A stretch of DNA of 64,000 nucleotides from Chaetoderma sp. LZ-2023a (lineage: Eukaryota; Mollusca; Caudofoveata; Chaetodermatida; Chaetodermatidae). The notes beneath the pieces were generated by a model, which searched no databases, was not told the origin of the DNA, and saw only the letters and a program-made list of their open reading frames with translations. Shown one piece after another: positions 1 to 12,404 of the stretch. Made by a program: the position numbers and the translations under genes. Location of the stretch: the NCBI GenBank assembly GCA_034401795.1, contig CM067369.1, forward strand, positions 190,174,630 through 190,238,629, written 5' to 3'. Numbering within the stretch: the stretch's first letter is position 1; the number at the start of each line of letters is the position of its first letter.

Positions 1-59
1 AGTTCGATGAAGGCACTCGACAGTTGTTGACAAATGACTTTGTTGTACACCTCTCGAGT

Positions 60-660
60 CAAATGCAAAATACATTGTACCATGTGCTTTTTTCTCATAC
101 ACCCCTATTGGTGGGTAATGGTTCGTGATCATGTTTCCAAGGCAACTTAGCTATATAATGTCCATTCTCCTTTGGTTTGCGAGTTTGAATGTTAGTATTG
201 AGCCATAAACCGTTAACTCCAATAGTTTCTAAATCCCAGAAAGTTTGAAGCTCTATGCTCTCAAGTTGATGTGAACTAAGGCCGATGTTGAGGTGATGTA
301 TGGATGTGGTTCTATCGCGTCTAATGCCTAGAAATACTGAAGTAGGTCCATAGAGGAGGTCACCATGTTTGGAAGACATCGTAGTGCCTCCTGGTCCACA
401 AACAATATGATTTCCAATAATTGAGCAGTAATAGTCGACACCAATTGACACAGAAATGCCGTCAGAATATGCCCATGTATATGTGTGAGCAAGTCAAAGC
501 CCCCAAATATGTGGCAGGTCGATCACAGATTTCATAATGTAGTTCCACATCAGAGTGGAAATACAAGGCACAACCAATGCCTGTATAATAATGTCATATG
601 AGTTATCATGTGTATGAAGAGTAGCTTGTACGATATGTAAGGCACGTATACACGTATTTT
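60..660 (-). mobile_element. BEL/Pao LTR retrotransposon fossil, protease to RT linker part
   Basis: Minus-strand translation shows the stretch typical of BEL/Pao polyproteins between the aspartic protease and the reverse transcriptase: a 'DLPH..GL.LAH' segment, then 'VSIGVDYY', 'GPGGTTMSSKHGDLLYGP', then 'LQTFWDLETIG' and 'AKLPWKHDHEPLPTN'. The element is a broken, partial, old copy with a few breaks and it runs towards the left edge of the window. No LTR was recognised. Family assignment rests on motif recall, not a search. Confidence 0.6.
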
Positions 661-699
661 CACTGAATATTGACAGGCGAAAGATCTCTGATCTGATTG

Positions 700-2950
700 G
701 CTTAAACTTTCCACGGCCTCCCCAATGGGTGGCAATACCCTAATGCACAGACAGAGGCAAGAATGTCTAAGACATGATTTGCCTCATCTGCTCATGCGCC
801 AGGCCATTAGGAGTATTCCCGTAATAGAGATGTTTTCTCATAGGGCAAGACATGGTCACATACGCATGATACCACTGACTGAGGGGAGACTTTTAGGATG
901 TACATATTATCTTTGCACGACTTCTTCCTTGGAATAATGGCCTATGATTACAATTCTCCCGTGAGCATCTGCTACCGCTAAAACACTTGAAAATCCCGAT
1001 TCCTAAAGGCGACAACCGCGAGAATACTTAAGAAAGAAGCAACCATAGAACCAACATTGAATGACAACTACCATGGCTAAAAGATCCAAAGTCTCAGCCA
1101 CGCCATTGATTGGCTGACTCCTGCTCGGATGCTCCTGAAACTCGCACACTTATGTTCGCGACCTCAGATTGAATAAGGGCACCTAATACGCTGGCCAATC
1201 ACCAGACGATAATGAGATGAAGAGCTGATTAGTACAAAAGCAGGCGGTTATGTATTAAATGAGACTGCGTCACTGACAGGTCTAGTGCTGATTGTTCGAC
1301 AATGGCTCCCATGTCCGCTTCACTTGCTCCATTTCACCAGGGAACTTTACGACTTTGGCCGTTCGGTGTGAGGTGAAAAGCCGCCAACGCTCGACCTCCT
1401 TTTTGAATGCCTGCTAATGAAGTTGGTCAAACTAACAGCCTAAATTGTTCTGCTCTCCTGAAGACTTTCCGCTGCTCTTTGTGTTGCTCAAAGGGATCTG
1501 TGTACGGAAACTCTGTGCATTCCCCTGATATGGAAGAAGAACAGAACCGGCTACTGCCATGGATGAACCTGCTTACGTCGCTCTCCGTGTTTATTTGTGA
1601 CTGTTGAAGACACCACCTGCTGGTATCCGCCTCCTGGGTAAGAACTTTGAAACGCAATGTTCGGGTACGGTCTCCGACCAAGTTCTGATTTGTGTGCTCC
1701 GTATCTCCTCCTGAATGACTCTTATACTTTCTTGCGATGATCCGCACAGACATTCTCCATTCCAAGAAGTTCTGCCACCCCAACATTGTGATCGCCAGCC
1801 GCGGAGGACTAAGTCACTGTGTGACTTTGCGCCTTGGGAATATACCTACCAAGGCTGGTTCAAAGTCAACAACATCCACAACAGCAAAACCTAAACACTG
1901 CATTCGCGAGATTATGTGATGACTTACTATTATCATTCTACTAGGCCTTGAAATGTGTATGTTAAATCTTGAATGTACTTACTAATCTAGTTTTCTATTC
2001 TTTACAAATTCATACATATACCACCTTAAGTGTTCATTTTTCCCACCTGTGCAATGATCAGCATGACGATGGTGGTGGCATGCCTCGTTTTGCTGTAGAA
2101 TTGTTTGGTGAACTCTCGTGCCAGAGATGTACTTCTATCAGGAATCGCTCCATGATACAATGCTGGCCATCTCGAGAGATACATATTGTCCTTGGAGGTG
2201 TCAAGGCCCCCTCCCCATTGACTTCCTCCATCGTAACCATTCTGGGAGGGCGGGGGCTGTCTGACGAATGGCCACTCAGTGGTGGATCGATCGATATTGT
2301 CTGGGTCAAGGCATGCTTCCTCTCTGGCAGTCAACCTGCTCTGGGTTGCTCTTATCATATTCAGTCAGTGATTCATTGGAGCGTTCTTGTGAAATGGCAT
2401 CACCCTACCATCTGCGCTTTTGTGGATACGATAAGTAGAAGCCATTTTGTACAGTCTACTGGAGCGATGCCATGATCTGGGCTATGGTGTCTCCATTGAT
2501 GCCCTGGAAGAATCTTCAGTGCACTGTTCATCGACCTCTCTCTGTCTCCATCTCGCCAAGATGTTCATTGAGAATATTTTTGCCTTCTTACCCGACATTC
2601 TGGTTTAAGGGTTCAGACCTCGACCAGCTCAATGCCCACCTACCAATCCTCACAAGACACAAGCATAGTGGATACTTTGTTACCCGAGTAGCTTCTCACA
2701 TGATAGACGTCACCTCCTCGTCCAACTCTCGATGTTCACGGCACTGCTGTGGTTTCTTGTGAGGGTTTTCAGGATCATCGCCTGTGATTGCTGGAAAGCT
2801 TCGCATCTCTTGTGCTCCAAAGAGTTGTTTCTGCCATTCTTCAGCTCATACCTGTCCAATCATCTGGTGCAGTTCGGCTTTGTTGACCGTAGAGTAGCCT
2901 CTAAGGCAGAATTACTTTGCCATCGCTCGACACTGTGCTACAGTAACCAT
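700..2950. other. No recognisable feature
   Basis: Only short unrelated open frames occur on both strands (longest 168 codons at 1969-2475, plus strand) with no domain motif that I recognise. Composition is ordinary. More remains of the BEL/Pao element could lie here but I cannot support them. Confidence 0.5.
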
Positions 2951-2957
2951 GTTGTTT

Positions 2958-3235
2958 TACTGGTATGCCACTATGAGTGCTTGTCTCTGAATGGATGTTC
3001 TGACCAGGACAGAAACTGTAGTGTGAAGTTGATCGCCGCTATACTACTATGGATGCTTGTCTCTAAATGAGTGTTTAGACCAGAACAGTTACTGTAGTGT
3101 GTGGTTGATCGCTGGTATATCTCTATGGATGTTTGTCACTACATGGTTGTTCAGACCAGGACAGTGGCCATAGTATGTGGTTGGTCGCCAGTATACCACT
3201 ATGGATGTTTGTATCTAAAGGCGTGTTCATTGTTA
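2958..3235. repeat. 76-bp minisatellite, about 3.5 copies
   Basis: The motif TG(C/T)TTGTCTCT begins at 2978, 3054, 3130 and 3206, an exact 76-bp period. Each unit also carries 'GACCAG(A/G)ACAG' and 'CTATGGATG'. Units differ by roughly 15-25 percent, so the array is old. Confidence 0.9.
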
Positions 3236-3540
3236 AACACACAGTTAGTAAGAAGTACCCAGGCCGTACATATGTGTCTTTCAGGACAGCGAGGGTGGCT
3301 GGAGCCTCGAATCGCTGAACTGTGTCTCCCAGAGGGAGGTGGTATGTTTCTAATCCTGGACAGACTACTAATGTTGAGTCATCTGAATACCAATCATCGG
3401 TGATTCATGTGATGACGCCATACCATGTATTTCATAGGGTTTCAAAATCTATGATTCTAACAGGAATTTCAATACTGATGAACATGTAAATATTTGTCAA
3501 ATATTTTGTAATTCTTAAAATATTGTAAAAGCTTTTATTT

Positions 3541-4286
3541 TTGGCGCTTTTTTTTAAATTCTCATACTCGTTTGTGTTCTCCTTTAAAGACGTCCTAGCA
3601 GGTCGAATGCAAAGTGGCATTCTGTACCATAAGCAATCTAGTGCTGCCAATGCCACCTCACGCATTCCTCAGGGAACAGTACTTAATCCGTTCCTATCCC
3701 TTGCATTCAGAAATGGCATGCCTGAATTAACACAGTCCCGAGTCTGGTTATTCACAAATACTTCATTACCTTTTTGGACCGTCACCACACTACAGCAAGA
3801 CAATTCAGCTCTGGAACGGTGGAAAACAGATTGGCAAATGACATTTAATTCTGTCAGATTAATATCCTGTACCTAACTAACTGCCACCACAAAAGAACTG
3901 ACTACAGAGACATACACTACAAATAGACGCAAGTGGCAAGTCCTTGATGTCTCCATCAGGCAGGACTGATGGAACGAGCACATAAATATCATCACCAGCA
4001 AAGTTAGCAGGTCCCTTGAATTTATCAAGCAGAATATGTGTGGTACTAAGCATAGCAGCAGAATAACAATCTACCAAGCCCCTGTCAGACCATCACTCCA
4101 ATGTATGGGACACCCACGACAAGAACTATCACATCAATTGTACGTGTTCAACAGAGAGCTGTCAGATTTGACAATAACAACTACTATGACTTCACACCAC
4201 CAAGCAGCATCACCAAGATGATTACCGACATGAACTATGTGGTCTCTAGAGCATTGGAGAAAAAGAATCACATTAAAATACTGTAA
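3541..4286 (+). pseudogene. LINE relic, CR1/Jockey-like reverse transcriptase C-terminal half
   Basis: Translation gives 'RIPQGTVLNPFLSLAFRNGMP', which matches the LINE RT block '[22 protein letters not shown]', followed by 'ALERWKTDWQMTFNS' (usual form L..W...W.M.FN) and, in another frame, 'HINIITSKVSRSLEFIKQN' and 'VRPSLQCMGHP', the post-RT region. The catalytic FADD block has decayed (FTNT). Reading requires at least one frame change near 3876-3930. The 5' part is missing, so this is a 5'-truncated, decayed insertion on the plus strand. The clade is inferred only from the RT block. Confidence 0.75.
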
Positions 4287-4600
4287 AAACAATCAATATC
4301 TTGATTGATAAAGCAGCTGACCAACATTTGCATGCTGGTGACAGGTGTACCGGGAAAGCCCACAAGCGAATGCAGATCCATGCAAACAAGGACTGCTACA
4401 AGTTCGTTTTCTGAGATCAGCTGCGAATGGAAGCAGAAACTATTGACAGACTTGCGAGCTTTCAGACCATGCTGGACAGATTACCAGCTGAGCATCGTGT
4501 AAAGAAATTGCGGAGCAGCGTACTTAGATTTACCTTGCAGCAGTCATCCATTGCCTGTACATACACAGAAAAGTAATTTACCATCTCTTCTCTTTATATT
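4287..4600. other. No recognisable feature
   Basis: Follows the LINE relic and might contain its 3' UTR. I see no tail or target duplication. Confidence 0.4.
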
Positions 4601-4736
4601 GGAAGACGAAGAATTGAAAGACGAGGAAAAAGAAGAAGAAGAGGAAAAAGAAGTAGATGATGATGAGGATGTGGGCAAAGACAAAGAAGAAAAGGGGGAA
4701 ATGGGGGGGGGGGGTGGAGAGGAAGAAGATGAAGAC
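4601..4736. repeat. Purine-rich simple repeat (GAA/GAT-like)
   Basis: Nearly pure purine tract on the plus strand with GAA, GAT and a run of G. The acidic and serine-rich open frames it creates on the two strands are low-complexity translations. Confidence 0.85.
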
Positions 4737-4739
4737 GAT

Positions 4740-5215
4740 TTACACATGTACTCTATGTACACTTAGTATATGATACAATTCTAAATCATGATGTGAGACA
4801 TTCATTGCAGAGCAAATTAGCCAGGGCAAAGTAGAAATCTGAACGCCATACTATTTTATGAAGTATAGTCCCACAATGTTCATGTTATTGAGCTGTCAAG
4901 CAACAGTAAGTTACAACAATGTATGATACGTGGGCGATAACATTTACCAAAACATTCCGAGGATTGAAATCTGAATCTCAATGTCAGGAATGAACCATGG
5001 ACATGACGTGGGCATACGGTCACAAATGGGTTGAGATCACACCATCATTTCCCTCTGAGCATGACCACAGAAGGGGTTTGCTATCAATTTGGGCCACCGA
5101 TCAGTCAGCTTGCATACTAGCAAGAGTACTTACTGTACTGTCAGGTCATAGTGAGTTCTTATCACACAGTGAGAGCTATGCTATGGAGTAAATCGGTATG
5201 CATTTAGATGGCAGT
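4740..5215. other. No recognisable feature
   Basis: Unique-looking sequence without coding or repeat signature. Confidence 0.4.
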
Positions 5216-6345
5216 AGAATGATTAGAGTGAGATTATGTAAGAAGCGAATTGGTTATTTTACACATTGAAATGTTACCCAATCTCGATTGTGTTTACAGG
5301 ATGTATGAGATTGAAAGGTGGTGTAATGACGGGTCGTGCTATTTTGTTATTTATTTTTTTGCATGTGCATGGCACAATTGACAGCGTAGTGTCTAAATCC
5401 ATATTGTAGAATGATGGCAGAATGACATGCTCAAAGTCATCGAGACACCACCCAGAATTAGCGCATGCCAGTATGTACTGTTCAGAGCATGGGACCCACA
5501 TTAACTGTGCTTTGGGAACATGCTCACAGGGAAGCAATTTGAGAGAAGAATAAAAAAAAAGATGTGTTACAAATGTGAGCTGTTCATGGCAAGGCAACTG
5601 CACTTGTTTATGTCAAAATTATTCCAAATAAAGTGGCAACGTTTCTTGAAGAAATTCGGAGAAAGATATACGTAAGGACACAATCGTGGTCTCATTTGTA
5701 AAAGGTCGAATATGGTCTCTGAGCTCAGTTGATTGGGATGGATATCAATGACGATGACGAGAAATGTGATTGTTTATCTTAGAATGATTAGAGTGAGATT
5801 ATGTAAGAAGCGAATTGGTTATTTTACACATTGACATGTTACCCAATCTCGATTGTGTTTACAGGATGTATGAGATTGAAAGGTGGTGCAATGACGGGTG
5901 GTGCTATTTTGTTATTTATTTTTTTGCATGTGCATGGCACAATTGACAGCGTAGTGTCTAAATCCATATTGTAGAATGATGGCAGAATGACATGCTCAAA
6001 GTCATCGAGACACCACCCGGAATTAGCGCATGCCAGTATGTACTGTTCAGAGCATGGGACCCAAATTAACTGTGCTTTGGGAACATGCTCACAGGGAAGC
6101 AATTTGAGAGAAGAAACAAAAGGAGATGTGTTACAAATGTGAGCTGTTCATGGCAAGGCAACGGCACTTGTTTATGTCAAAATTATTCCAAATAAAGTGG
6201 CAACGTTTCTTGAAGAAATTCGGAGAAAGATATACTTAAGGACACAATCGTGGTCTCATTTGTAAAATGTCGAATATGGTCTCTGAGCTCAGTTGATTGG
6301 GCTGGATATCAATGACAATGACGAGAAATGTGATTGTTTATCTTA
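5216..6345. repeat. Tandem duplication, two 565-bp copies
   Basis: 5216-5780 and 5781-6345 are the same sequence in direct orientation, both starting AGAATGATTAGAGTG and ending near GAGAAATGTGATTGTTTATCTT. They differ by scattered substitutions and a few small indels (for example the A-run near 5550 against 6118). A minus-strand open frame in both copies (5274-5603 and 5839-6102) has no motif that I recognise, so I do not call it a gene. Confidence 0.92.
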
Positions 6346-6690
6346 TTAATGCTACGTTTATAGTGTTAATTATAGGATTTATGGTCTGTCATTTCAGGTT
6401 ATGTAATAGGATTGTGAAGCATTGTAGCAGGCAAGCTACGGAAAATGCTGGCCATAGTTGTTGTATGCATGTTTTTAAAACCTAATTAGGTGGCACATTC
6501 AAAATCCACCCATGGGAACACTCTTCAAAGTACTGGAGGCTACCTTAGTTCAGGGTATTGGTAAATATTAAATGGCACATTCATGAACTGTGAACCAAGA
6601 AACTGTTTATAAAGGACAATACGATGTACTCGTTGTTAGATAAAATAAACCAACATGACTAACTTATTGACTTAAAAACAATGCTCTTCA
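6346..6690. other. No recognisable feature
   Basis: Unique flank between the tandem duplication and a LINE relic. Confidence 0.4.
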
Positions 6691-6699
6691 ACCCCAATA

Positions 6700-7505
6700 T
6701 TATTCCTATCTTACGATACAGATAAGAAATTTGGGGATTTGAGAACAAAACACAAGTAGAAACATGTCAACTAAGGCTCCTTGACCATATACTCCATGTG
6801 AAGAAAAAAACATCAAATGTTATGGTATCTGGAGAACTAGGAAAATTCACATTAAAAATCACAATAAAATGTAACATGATATGATTTTGGGTGGGTTTGG
6901 TAAATGATTGGTATGAGTTAGTTATCATCTATGCTCTACTTCCTTTGAGTAGACTTTATAACAAGACAAAATATGCAAATTACATAGATTGAAACAATCA
7001 AATTTATTGTAGAAAGCATTGAGAAACCAAATCTATTTACAGAAGAGAATATAAATGGAAAAGAACTAGTCAAACTAACAAAGTGTGTACTAGCACGGAA
7101 ATATTCAGATATGTAGAATAGAGAAGTGGGCCAATCAACACAGCCAATGTTCGACAAAATAATAAAAAGATAATTTCATTTCGAAAACAGTTTTAAAATT
7201 ACTTCCACACAATGACACACTAAGTCTTCTTCATTTCAGCATATTTTGCCACCGCCGTGTTATAGAAACACAAAAATGGATTGGAATAGAGCGAAATGAC
7301 CATATTTGCCCCAAATGTAATGTAATTGAAATCAACGGCATTTTCTCTGTAAATATGACATATGTAATATAGAACTAGAAGTTCATACAACTATATTATT
7401 CAAACCAAAGTAATGAAGAAAATACTCATAGACTATTGACAATATCCATCAGACCGATACTTACCAAAACTCTTTAAATATTTACCACTGTCCAAGAAAC
7501 AGTCG
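6700..7505 (+). pseudogene. LINE relic, region C-terminal to the reverse transcriptase
   Basis: One frame reads 'IWGFENKTQVETCQLRLL' then 'HILHVKKKTSNVMVSGELGK' and, downstream, 'VIETQKWIGIERNDHICPKC'. These match the conserved tail of many animal LINE proteins (EIWGFE...LR.L..+L.VKK+T.N.MV.GELG, and HR.PIETGRW.GI.R....C..C). Several stops interrupt it. The last recognisable residues (LPLSKKQ) end about 10 bases before the (CTA)n tract at 7510. The clade is unknown and the copy is old and 5'-truncated. Confidence 0.6.
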
Positions 7506-7507
7506 TC

Positions 7508-7730
<223 letters not shown>

Positions 7731-9508
7731 GCTACTTCTATTGCCATTGCTACTGCTATTACTGTTTCCATTAACAAGAGGTCCAAGGGGCCTGTATCGC
7801 TCGCTCACCTTGACCAGAGGCATCCAACTAGAATGGTCTTTAACAATAAGTAGAACACCTAATAAGTTGAGCAGACTCATAACAAGAAAACGGAGGCTAT
7901 GTTTCTTTATGTATCAACCTCTCTTAAACAAACTTCAATGGCCCTTAGTCATCAATATCATATCTCCCACATATCGGCCCAATCTGTTCAGTGGGTCTGG
8001 AGACGATGTTGCTTTCATGAAAACCAGGCCATTCAAGATAGCCGCCATCCAAGATGGCCGCCCAAACATTTGGCAAATCAAGCTCCCTTGAACAAACTTG
8101 TTTCAGCTCTTGCCTTAAATGATATTTTATGAGCTTTGAATCAATCGCTTAAACAGTTTTGTCGAAGATTTTTAAAAACATTTCTAAAAATCGACCAAAA
8201 TCCATGATGGCCACTGGCCAAATCAGCCGACAGCTTAGTTTGAACAGACTTAAATCTGCATGCCCTAAGGATGTTTCCTGCCAAATATAATTGAAATCGG
8301 TCTAGCAGTTCTCAAGAAGAAGACATTTTAAATTTCCTATTGCTTTAGTATAGGAGCTTTTTGCGGGAAAATCATCCAGGATGGCCAGCATCCCGTTTAT
8401 CCCATAAATTGCAAATTTGAGATCAGAATTCCCAAAAACATATATAAAACCAAGTTCGGCCTCAAAATCCATCAAATAAAAAAATCCAATATGGTCGCCA
8501 AACACTATATTTGGATTGACCCATGGTGGCCATGTTTTTTTTACAGATCAACTTCCCTTGAACAAAATTTAATGGCCCTTATTCCATAATCATATGTCCC
8601 AAACTTCGGCCCGATTCCTTCAGTGGTTCTGGAGAAGTTGTTTTCGAAATAAATAGGTCATCCAAGATGGGCGCCGAACTGTTTGGTCAATCAAGTTCTC
8701 TTGTAAAAATTTGGTTCAGCTCTTTCCATAGATGATATGTCATGAGTTATGAATCGATCACTCAAACGGTTTCGGAGAAGATTTTTAGAGACATATATAG
8801 AACCAATTTCGACCTCAAAATCCATCAAATAAAAAAATCCAACATGACCGCTAAACAGGCTACACTTTGATTGGCGCTTCCCTTGAACACACTTTAATGG
8901 CCCTTAGTCCCTAATCACATCTCCCAAATTTCGGCTTGATCCCTTTTGCTGTTATGGAGAAGAAGTCGTTTTTGAAAAAAACTAGGTCATCCAAGATGGC
9001 CGCCGAACCATTCGGTAAATCAAGTCTTCTTGAACAAAATTTGCTTCGGCCTTTCCCTAGATGAGGTTTCATGAGTTTTGAATCGATTTTCCAAGCGGTT
9101 TTGGATAAGAATATTTTTAAAGACATTTCCTAAGATCGGCTGAAATCCAAGATGGCCGCCAGCCAATTTGGCCGATCGGCTTCATTTGAACAAACTTGAA
9201 TCTATATGCCCTAAGGATGCCTCCTGCCAAATATAATTGAAATTGGCCTAGTAGTTCTCCAGAAGAAGACACTAAATTTCTCATTGCTTTAGTATGGGTG
9301 CTTTTAGCGGGAAAATAATCCAAGATGCCACCAAACTGTTTATCCGACGGTTTCGAAAATGGTAAATTTGAGCACAGAATACCCAAAAAACACACATAGA
9401 ACCAATTTCGGCCTCAAAATCCATAAAAAAACCCAATATGGCCGCCAAACACGCTACATATTGATTGGACCACGGCGGCCATGTTTTTTGACGTACCAAC
9501 TTACCTTG

Positions 9509-9936
9509 GCTCATGGATGACAGCAGCTAAATCTCATCAACAGAACCTCGACAGAGTACAAAACCAAGCACTGTGCATCATCACTGGTGGAATGAGATCA
9601 ACACCAATTGAAAAAATGGAGCAGACAGCAGGGATTCCCCCACTTAGCAAAGGAAGGGAATGCAAAGCACTGATCCTAGCTGCAAAGTTCAAATCGTTCA
9701 ACAACCACCCGATGAAGATCAGGCAAGCACAGCTGTCATCAGGAAGACTTAAAAGATCAAGTTTTGCGAAAGAGACAAAAGCACTTCAAAGGAAACACCA
9801 AGAAAAGTTGACAGCACAAATAGAAGACCCAAACCACACCCTTAATCTTCCACCCTGGGAAAACAAACTAGAGAGCATAGTTATTCGCGCACCACAGTAC
9901 CTCATCTCACAACCAAAGATGAACATAGTGATGTGA
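9509..9936 (+). pseudogene. LINE ORF2 fragment, C-terminal flank of reverse transcriptase
   Basis: Translation contains 'NLDRVQNQALCIITGGMRST' (typical L..VQN.ALR.ITG..+.TP after LINE reverse transcriptases) and 'GIPPLSKGRECKALILAAKF'. The catalytic palm is missing because of 5' truncation. The frame ends at 9934-9936, where the RNase H frame (starting 9933) takes over by a one-base shift, so the original protein is broken here by a small indel. Confidence 0.7.
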
Positions 9937-10706
9937 GCAAGAAGGCCCTGACCCTAGCCATGCTGGAAGAAATGTACCCTCAGGAGATATGGATAAGGAT
10001 CTACACAGATGGATCATCCAAAGATGCAATTAGGAGCGGAGGTGCCGGACTGCACAGACAGTATCCAAATGGACAACATGAGTCAGCTGCAATACTAACA
10101 GGTAAACACTGCACAAACTACAGAGCTGAAGTCGAAGCACTGGTTCATGCAGTTAATACCATCAGCAGAACAGCAGACCCTATTGCACAGATTGTCTTTC
10201 TATCTGATGCCCACTCCGTCCTTAAGGCTATAACCAAAGGTAAGCTGCCACAACTTGAAGAAGCACTACACACCATCAAATGCTTTCGGATAGCATTGCA
10301 GTGGATCCCCTCACACTGTGGAGTCCCAGGAAATGAGGAAGCAGACACGATGGCAAAGGTGGGTGGAGAAGAGAATCAGACAGAAAACATGGTTACCCAT
10401 AGAGAGATGATGACTATCATCAAGTCACCCTATAGAACACATCAATCAGAAGATGTCTACCATCATCTCTCGAGGCCAGAGCAAGTGACCATTTTTCGTC
10501 TCAGAACTGGACATAACAGACTAAACCAACACATGTACAAGCGGTTCCACCGTACAACATTGCCCACGTGTCCTTGTGGAGAAGCAGAACAGACCACAGA
10601 GCACATACTTCAATGTTGCAGTACGTATCAGCTGCTGAGAGAAGAGATCTGGCCTTTGTCAACCTCTTTTCTTGAAAAGCTGTTTGGGCCTGTGGAAGAA
10701 CTGTAG
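9933..10706 (+). pseudogene. LINE RNase H domain and C-terminal zinc-ribbon
   Basis: About 257 codons. RNase H motifs in order: 'IYTDGSS' (first catalytic Asp, residue about 26), 'TNYRAEVEAL' (Glu), 'FLSDAHSVLKA' (Asp), 'WIPSHCGVPGNEEAD' (His and last Asp). After this comes 'IFRLRTGHNRLNQHMYKRF' and a C.C...H...C cluster (CPCGEAEQTTEHILQCC), the usual zinc-ribbon that closes such LINE proteins. The domain looks enzymatically complete, but the upstream part is frame-shifted and the RT is absent, so this copy cannot move on its own. Confidence 0.85.
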
Positions 10707-11383
10707 AAAACCACAGATTTCATCTTGAGAACGGCTTTCCACATGTGATACCAGCGATCGAAAAGAAAAAGAAGAACCTACCTTGAACAAAGTTTAATGG
10801 CCCTTAGATCCTAATCATATCCCCCAAATTTTAGCCCGATCTCTTCAGTGGGTCTGGAGAAAGAGTCATTTTTGGGAAACCTAGGTCATTCAAGATGGCC
10901 ACTGAACCATTTGGTCTATCAAGTCTTCTTGAACAAACTTGGCTTATTTCTTGCCCTAGCTGACACTTCATGAGTTTTGAATCGATTCCCCTCGCAGTTT
11001 TGGAAAAGAAGATTTTTAAAAGCATTTCCTAAAATTGCCGAAATCCAAGATGGCCACTGGACAAATTGGCAGATCGACTATGCGTCGTCTAAAGGAAAAG
11101 TTGATGGACGATGGACGGACGGCGGGCACGGACGGACAACGGATGGACAGACAGGCAGACAACGGATGGTCACCACAGCATAAGCTCACTTGTCCTTCCA
11201 GTCCAGGTGAGCTAATAATGCTACTACTGCTATTACAACTAGTGCTGCCATGGGTACTACTATTGCTACGTCTTCTCTCTGCTTATTTACCAAAATGTAT
11301 GAATCATAAGGCGACCTCATATGCCATTTCAACAATGTGCTGAGTGAAATAAATAAAGCTGGGACTGATATTATAAAACTTAA

Positions 11384-11726
11384 AGGTGCATATTCACAGC
11401 AGAATTGTTCAAAATAACTTTGTTAAAATTATATACTTTTGGAGGCTTAAATTGTGTGCCTAAATGTCATAAAACGAAATTAAATTTAACATATGATGAT
11501 TTCATTAGGTATAAATTAATATAATTTTTAAGCTGTCAAACTGAATTAGAGGCATGAGTCCGTAATTCAAATTATAACTAAAACTACGAAATTTATTTAT
11601 ATGGAATGAAATCATCATATGTTAAGATTTATTTCGTTTCATTACATTGAGGTACATAATTTAAGCATCCAAAAGTATATAATTTCAACAATTTTATTTT
11701 CAAGCATTTTGGTTTGAATATATACC
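11384..11726. mobile_element. Foldback MITE with ~145-bp inverted arms
   Basis: The left arm starts GGTGCATATTC (11385) and the right arm ends GAATATATACC (11726). Inner matching blocks include AATTATATACTTTTGGA against TCCAAAAGTATATAATT, and TTAACATATGATGATTTCAT against ATGAAATCATCATATGTTAA. A short non-paired centre lies around 11540-11580. No coding capacity. Confidence 0.85.
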
Positions 11727-12404
11727 GTTAAATAATTGATCAGAAGCTCAATTTTCGTAATTGGATTAGCCTTAACGTGGTACAGTTTGCATTGTTCTCG
11801 AAAATCTAAAACCTTATTTGAAACACTAAGAACAGCTAGGATTGCTAAATACTCTTAGAATTGGATTTACTGTTCATAGGGTTTATTTTCCATAATTAAC
11901 TGACCGTGATATTGACCTTTGCTATATGTACCGGAAAATGGAGGCTTTTTCACTAGACCTCATTTGGTACTCTCTTCCATTTATGGGGTGAAGGCAATTG
12001 GGATAAAATATTCTTATAGCGAAAATCATGAATGTATAAACAAAACTCTTTGCATATCGACACTGAAACCATGAATTGATGTTTCTCTAGAAACTGTAAG
12101 ATGTTTAATTATGATCTAGCTGTGGCAGATTCAAGGGGGAGGGTGCAGGGCGACTTGGCATATGCCACACACACACCCTAAATTTGTAAATCACATGAAA
12201 ACACCGCACGTGCTTAAATGCAACCATAACATTTGAATTTGGAAACAAACTAAGTATGCTTTTTTACCACTCAGTATTGCAGAAATTGGCTCTTAGTACA
12301 GCAGAATTCATAAAATTATTCTGTGTTACAACATCAACGTGGCCAAATCTTAGTTAGCTATCCATCCTGCCATCAATTTGTGATGAGAATATTCATGTTT
12401 TGGT
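11727..12404. other. No recognisable feature
   Basis: AT-rich unique sequence with no long frame. Confidence 0.4.

Larger units (their letters stand above)
9509..10776 (+). mobile_element. 5'-truncated RNase H-bearing LINE (I/Nimb/R1-like group), nested insertion
   Basis: The insert encodes a post-RT segment and an RNase H domain and ends in an A/G-rich tail (CGATCGAAAAGAAAAAGAAG). It interrupts a monomer of the composite repeat and is flanked by the direct repeat TACCTTG (9502-9508 and 10779-10785), a plausible target-site duplication. Encoding RNase H in the LINE polyprotein is a trait of the I group of non-LTR elements. Confidence 0.75.
7776..11215 (+). mobile_element. Composite repeat of ~620-bp monomers bearing AAGATGGCCGCC
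   Basis: The left edge contains AGGTCCAAGGGGCCTGTATC and CGCTCACC; the right edge ends in AGCTCACTTG...CAGGTGAGCT, a near-perfect 10-bp hairpin. Between them a monomer recurs, starting 'TTGAACAAACTTTAATGGCCCTTAG' in variants at about 7920, 8558, 8882 and 10783, with internal 'CCAAGATGGCCGCC', 'AATTGAAAT(C/T)GG', 'CGGCCTCAAAATCCAT'. The second monomer has an internal deletion (about 330 bp) and the third is split by a nested LINE (9509-10776). A GGACGGACGG-rich stretch precedes the right edge. No protein is encoded by the repeat itself. The extent is inferred from the edge motifs; the family name is unknown to me. Confidence 0.65.

Noticed and set aside
1427-1786. 119-codon minus-strand frame as a possible gag part of the BEL/Pao fossil
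   Set aside because: No zinc knuckle or other gag motif could be seen.
5274-5603. 109-codon minus-strand frame repeated at 5839-6102
   Set aside because: Its recurrence is explained by the 565-bp tandem duplication; no motif, and the second copy is shorter.
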